Of a stretch of DNA of 9,538 bases, positions 6,874-9,538 are shown in pieces. The notes beneath the pieces are model-generated. The model searched no databases, had not been told where the DNA came from, and saw nothing but the letters and a program-made list of their open reading frames with translations. This DNA comes from an uncultured Eubacteriales bacterium (GTDB lineage Bacteria > Bacillota > Clostridia > Oscillospirales > Butyricicoccaceae), in assembly GCA_900555855.1 (NCBI GenBank), contig USML01000072.1:1-9538 (forward strand), written 5' to 3'. The translations under genes were made by a program, and so were the position numbers. Within the stretch, counting starts at the first letter, position 1. Each line of letters starts with the position of its first letter.

Positions 6874-8025
6874 ATGAAAAAGAAGGTTCTGAGCGTCTTC
6901 GGCACCCGGCCGGAGGCCAATAAAATGTGTCCGCTGGTGCGGGAGCTGGAGCGTCGGCCGGAGCTGGAATCGCTGGTCTGCGTCACGGGACAGCACCGGG
7001 AAATGCTGGATCAGATGCTCAGAGCCTTTGCGGTACAGCCCCAATTCGATCTGAATATCATGGAAAAGCAGCAGACCCTCTCCTCCATCACGGCCAAGGC
7101 CATGGTGGGGCTGGGGCAGGTGCTGGAGCAGGTCCGGCCGGATATCGTTCTGGTCCATGGCGACACCACCACCACCTTTGCCTCTGCGCTGGCTGCCTTT
7201 TACCACCATGTGCCTGTGGGTCATGTGGAGGCCGGTCTGCGCAGCTTCGACCTGCAGTCCCCCTTCCCGGAGGAGGCCAACCGGCGGCTGGTGGGCGTGC
7301 TGGCGGATGTGCATTTTTCCCCCACGGCCAACAACGCGGAAAATCTCCGGCGGGAGCAGGTGAAGGCCCCCATTTTCATCACAGGCAACACCGCCATCGA
7401 CGCGCTGAAGCTGACGGTGAAGCGGGATTATACCTTTGAGGATCCCGCTCTGCGGCAGGCGGAGCTGGCGGGCCGCAGGGTCATCGCCATCACCGCGCAC
7501 CGGCGGGAAAATTACGGCCAGCCCATGGAGAACATCATGGCGGCCTTTGCCCGGGTGGCCCGGGCCTTTCCCCAGGTGCTGCTGGTCTATCCGGTACACC
7601 TGAGCCCCTATGTGCAGCAGACCGCCCGGAAATACCTGACGGGCCTGCCCAATGTTTTGCTGACGGATCCGCTGGGCGTGACGGATATGCACAATCTGCT
7701 GGCCCGGTCCTATCTGGTGATGACGGATTCCGGCGGCCTGCAGGAGGAAGCGCCTGCGCTGGGCAAGCCGGTGCTGGTGCTGCGCCGGGAGACGGAGCGC
7801 CCCGAGGCCGTGGCCGCGGGGACGGTGGCCGTGGTGGGGACGGAGGAGGAGGATATCTTCCGCGCGGCGGAGGAGCTGCTCTCCGGCGGCCCCCGGTATC
7901 AGCGCATGGCCCGCGCCGTCAATCCCTATGGCGACGGCTTTGCCTGCCGGCGGATCGCCGACGATCTGCTTTATTATTTCGGCCTGCGGCAGCAGCCCGC
8001 AGCGGATTTTGCGGTGGAGGGTTAA
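6874..8025 (+). CDS. wecB: UDP-N-acetylglucosamine 2-epimerase, non-hydrolysing
   Basis: WecB/MnaA-type enzyme (383 aa from ATG 6874) that interconverts UDP-GlcNAc and UDP-ManNAc in the cytoplasm, supplying ManNAc for teichoic acid linkage units or other wall polymers. Family motifs in order: FGTRPEANKMCPL (9-21), VTGQHREMLDQML (37-49), HGDTTTTFA (95-103) with Asp97, GHVEAGLRS (116-124) with Glu119, PFPEEANRRL (130-139) with the acidic pair 133-134 and Arg137, ITAHRREN (206-213) with His209, YPVHLSP (239-245), TDSGGLQEEAP (284-294) and TERPEAVAAGT (307-317). Length is typical. Residue 16 is Asn where the motif usually reads GTRPEAIKM, a one-base difference (AAT versus ATT). It follows tagO by two bases and precedes an unrecognised membrane-anchored gene by seven. 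Symbol mnaA would be equally valid. Confidence 0.95.
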   Translation: MKKKVLSVFGTRPEANKMCPLVRELERRPELESLVCVTGQHREMLDQMLRAFAVQPQFDLNIMEKQQTLSSITAKAMVGLGQVLEQVRPDIVLVHGDTTTTFASALAAFYHHVPVGHVEAGLRSFDLQSPFPEEANRRLVGVLADVHFSPTANNAENLRREQVKAPIFITGNTAIDALKLTVKRDYTFEDPALRQAELAGRRVIAITAHRRENYGQPMENIMAAFARVARAFPQVLLVYPVHLSPYVQQTARKYLTGLPNVLLTDPLGVTDMHNLLARSYLVMTDSGGLQEEAPALGKPVLVLRRETERPEAVAAGTVAVVGTEEEDIFRAAEELLSGGPRYQRMARAVNPYGDGFACRRIADDLLYYFGLRQQPAADFAVEG

Positions 8026-8032
8026 AAACGGC

Positions 8033-8788
8033 ATGAAGCAGCGCGGAACAGCGGCGTTGATCCTGGCGCTGGCGGTGATCGCCATGGGCGTTTTGGGGAG
8101 CTTTTTCTGGTCCTTCTCCCGGCAGGATCAGGAGCAGTATCAGATCACGCTGCCGGGACACGGCACGGCCGACATCGACCATACCCACGAGATCGGCCAG
8201 AGCAACCGGGAGACCGTGGAGGTGCTCACCGTGGACCGGGACAATGTGGCGGAGGTGATCCGGCAGCTGCAGCGGCCGGAGCGCTATCAGTGCCAGCTGG
8301 AGAGCGTTTATTATTACGGCGAGACCGCCGCGGTGCTGAAAAGCACGCTGCAGGTCCGGCAGGAGCAGCTGCGGATCACGCAGTATGACAGCGGGGAAAC
8401 GCCCGTCCTGCAGGCGCTGCTGACCCGGGACCGGGTCTATCTCTGGGATGAGGGCGACACCTGGGCCGATCTGCCCCGGATGGAAAACGACCGGGATCTC
8501 TATGCCCGCTTCCCCACCTATGAGGACATTCTCGCTCTGCCCCCGGAGCAGATCCTGGAGGGCGGCGTGGAGGAATGGAACGGCGCGCTCTGTATCTATG
8601 TGCGCACCGGCGATCCGGATACCGGCGAGGAGCAGCAATGGTATATCCTGGCGGAGACGGGCCTTTTGTTCTACACCGAGACGACCAGGGACGGCGAATA
8701 CTGCTACACCGGCATCATGCGGCAGTTTTCCATGCAGGAGCCTTCCGCCGACCGGTTTCTGCTGCCCGACGGCAGCCTGCCGGAATAA
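8033..8788 (+). CDS. Membrane-anchored extracytoplasmic protein of unknown function
   Basis: I do not recognise this 251-residue protein. ATG 8033 is chosen because GGAGGG (8016-8021) lies 11 bases upstream and because it places a short basic head (MKQR) directly before a hydrophobic helix at about 7-27; the frame is open further upstream but that part overlaps wecB. There is no lipobox cysteine, so an uncleaved N-terminal anchor is more likely than a lipoprotein. The outside part begins with an acidic, Gln-rich linker (30-62) and continues as an alternating beta-rich stretch with many aromatic residues (for example RYQCQLESVYYYGETAAVLK at 84-103 and EEQQWYILAETGLLFYTET at 199-217). It contains three cysteines (87, 187, 224). 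The pattern is reminiscent of LolA/RseB-like folds, an impression only. It is the last gene of the trpS-tagO-wecB unit, so an envelope role is plausible. Confidence 0.8.
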   Translation: MKQRGTAALILALAVIAMGVLGSFFWSFSRQDQEQYQITLPGHGTADIDHTHEIGQSNRETVEVLTVDRDNVAEVIRQLQRPERYQCQLESVYYYGETAAVLKSTLQVRQEQLRITQYDSGETPVLQALLTRDRVYLWDEGDTWADLPRMENDRDLYARFPTYEDILALPPEQILEGGVEEWNGALCIYVRTGDPDTGEEQQWYILAETGLLFYTETTRDGEYCYTGIMRQFSMQEPSADRFLLPDGSLPE

Positions 8789-8792
8789 ACGC

Positions 8793-8870
8793 AAAAATAC
8801 CCCGGAGCAGGGCTTTGCTCCCTCTGCGGCAGCTGCCGGGGCGTGGAGGAGCCGGGCTTGCGGGGTTTTT
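8793..8870. terminator. Nested bidirectional terminator between convergent genes
   Basis: AAAAATACCCCG (8793-8804) pairs with CGGGGTTTTT (8861-8870) with one bulged base, giving a T-tract for plus-strand transcripts and, read from the other side, ATACCCC becomes GGGGTATTTTT for minus-strand transcripts. Inside, GGAGCA (8804-8809) pairs with TGCTCC (8816-8821), and CCCCGG (8800-8805) can instead pair with CCGGGG (8836-8841). The self-complementary CGGCAGCTGCCG is also present. Position between converging genes supports a shared Rho-independent terminator. Confidence 0.7.
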
Positions 8871-8891
8871 GTTCAGAAGGGGAGATAGCGG

Positions 8892-9239
8892 TCAAAAGCC
8901 GAGGAGCAGCAGCACGCCCACGATCAGCAGGGTGTCGCTGATGTTTTCCGAGTCGTCTGCCACCAGAAAATAGACCAGGACCAGCAGCAGAATGGTGTCT
9001 GCATTGAACTCCGGCAGCTTGATGTTGCCGCCGAAGAGGCCCTTCAGCGCGCCCAGCCCCCGGGGCTTTTCCTCCGGCGGGGCAGGGACCTCCGGCGCAG
9101 CCGAGACCTCGGTAAAGGCCGGCTGTTCCGGCTGTGCCGCCGCTTCCGGCGGCGGGGGAGCGGCCTGGGGCGGGGCGGCAGGCTCCGGCGTTTCCGGCGC
9201 TTCTCCCGGCCAGGCCCCGGCGATGTAACGGTTATACAA
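8892..9239 (-). CDS. Small protein with Pro/Ala-rich N-terminus and hydrophobic C-terminus, unknown function
   Basis: I cannot name this 115-residue protein. Residues 9-58 are dominated by Pro, Ala and Glu (for example PEPAAPPQAAPPPPEAAAQP) and are probably disordered. A Gly-rich segment, GLGALKGLFGG (61-71), leads to two hydrophobic stretches at 81-94 (DTILLLVLVYFLVA) and 102-115 (DTLLIVGVLLLLGF) split by an acidic turn (DDSENIS). The protein ends in the second stretch, so it could be a hairpin-type or tail-anchored membrane protein. The start is TTG at 9239 with a perfect ten-base anti-16S match (GGAGGTGATC, 9251-9242), seven bases from its GGAGG core. That site overlaps the stop of the preceding gene, four bases away, so the two are coupled. 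Codon use fits the rest of the window. Confidence 0.75.
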   Translation of the reverse strand: MYNRYIAGAWPGEAPETPEPAAPPQAAPPPPEAAAQPEQPAFTEVSAAPEVPAPPEEKPRGLGALKGLFGGNIKLPEFNADTILLLVLVYFLVADDSENISDTLLIVGVLLLLGF

Positions 9240-9241
9240 GG

Positions 9242-9251
9242 GATCACCTCC
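9242..9251 (-). promoter_or_regulatory. Perfect Shine-Dalgarno site for a TTG-initiated gene
   Basis: GGAGGTGATC on the minus strand matches the complete anti-Shine-Dalgarno end of 16S rRNA. It contains the TGA stop of the upstream gene and decides the TTG start at 9239. A full-length site before a weak start codon suggests high or coupled translation. Confidence 0.75.
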
Positions 9252-9538
9252 CCAGCAGATGCATGGCGGATGCGGCGGCTTTGGTCATGTTGGCCATCCT
9301 GACGGCCCGGTCGATGCTGCTGATGCGGCTCTCCTTCAGATAGGGCTTCATGGCCCGGAGCAGGTCCAGCCGCTCGCTTTTCACCAGGTCGCCCTGCCCG
9401 GAAAACAGCGTCATCAGCTGGGGCAGCAGGGCGGCCAGCGGCGATTGCTCCATGGCGCTTCCGGCGGCAGCAGGCAGAGCGGCGCCCCCCGGCGCAGCGT
9501 CTCCCGCCTTCAGCATGGCGGAGAGCATGGCGGTAAGC
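9244..9538 (-). CDS. Unknown protein with basic helical C-terminus (5' end outside window)
   Basis: The frame stays open to the right edge, so at least 98 residues are present and the true start may lie outside. The ATG at 9528 has no ribosome binding site before it (GCTTACCGCC), so I treat the gene as partial. Visible sequence starts with an Ala/Gly/Pro-rich segment, then QSPLAALLPQLMTLFSGQGD and a conserved-looking amphipathic region: SERLDLLRAMKPYLKESRIS (from about 52 residues before the end) followed by SIDRAVRMANMTKAAASAMHLLGR. The Leu-Arg-Ala-x-Lys-Pro-Tyr-Leu motif plus a basic helix is a pattern I have the impression of seeing in small clostridial hypothetical proteins, without a function. 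No signal peptide or membrane segment is visible. It is coupled to the downstream gene. Confidence 0.65.
   Translation of the reverse strand, partial: LTAMLSAMLKAGDAAPGGAALPAAAGSAMEQSPLAALLPQLMTLFSGQGDLVKSERLDLLRAMKPYLKESRISSIDRAVRMANMTKAAASAMHLLGR

Noticed and set aside
7928..8032. Upstream extension of the anchored protein gene to ATG 7928
   Set aside because: It would overlap the 3' end of wecB by about 100 bases and put a non-signal-like stretch before the membrane helix. The ribosome binding site at 8016-8021 supports ATG 8033.
6622..8085. Long open frame (487 codons) on the minus strand opposite tagO/wecB
   Set aside because: Antisense to the complete wecB coding frame, with His/Gln/Arg-rich composition and no recognisable domain; treated as a shadow.

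Overview
The window reads as ordinary chromosomal core DNA from a Gram-positive, probably spore-forming member of the Clostridia. GC-rich codon use (roughly 60% GC by eye), a SpoIID/LytB-family wall enzyme, a TagO/WecA plus WecB/MnaA pair and strong AGGAGG-type ribosome binding sites all point to an Oscillospiraceae-like gut anaerobe. That lineage is an inference; there is no rRNA or other marker here to fix it. I found no mobile element, CRISPR array, tRNA, prophage gene or long repeat.

Left block (about 1-4485, all on the minus strand, transcribed right to left). A sigma-A-like promoter at 4521-4549 drives a secreted SPOR plus SpoIID/LytB protein, then queA (queuosine biosynthesis), then trmB (tRNA m7G46 methyltransferase). 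The junctions are very tight: 12 nt between the first two, and an ATGA overlap between queA and trmB. After a 67-nt gap come the ATPase and the first 58 residues of the permease of a MacB/LolD-type ABC exporter, which runs off the left edge. The first three genes combine wall remodelling with tRNA modification; the ABC pair may be a separate unit or a read-through extension.

Middle block (4607-8788, plus strand). A promoter with an extended -10 drives trpS, followed 12 nt later by a polytopic WecA/TagO-type GlcNAc-1-phosphate transferase. Next come a non-hydrolysing UDP-GlcNAc 2-epimerase (wecB/mnaA) and an unrecognised membrane-anchored extracytoplasmic protein. WecA and WecB supply the lipid-linked GlcNAc and the UDP-ManNAc that start wall teichoic acid-like or other secondary wall polymers, so the fourth protein is a candidate partner in that pathway or in envelope function. 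The block ends in a GC-rich nested hairpin (8793-8870) flanked by A and T runs, which can terminate transcription from both sides.

Right block (8892-9538, minus strand). Two small unrecognised genes lie 4 nt apart: the 3' part of a protein with a basic, helix-rich C-terminus, and a 115-aa protein with a Pro/Ala-rich N-terminus and a hydrophobic C-terminus. They converge on the same terminator.

I did not find a clear new multi-gene system. The least explained items are the small right-end pair, the anchored protein after wecB, and the SPOR-SpoIID fusion architecture.
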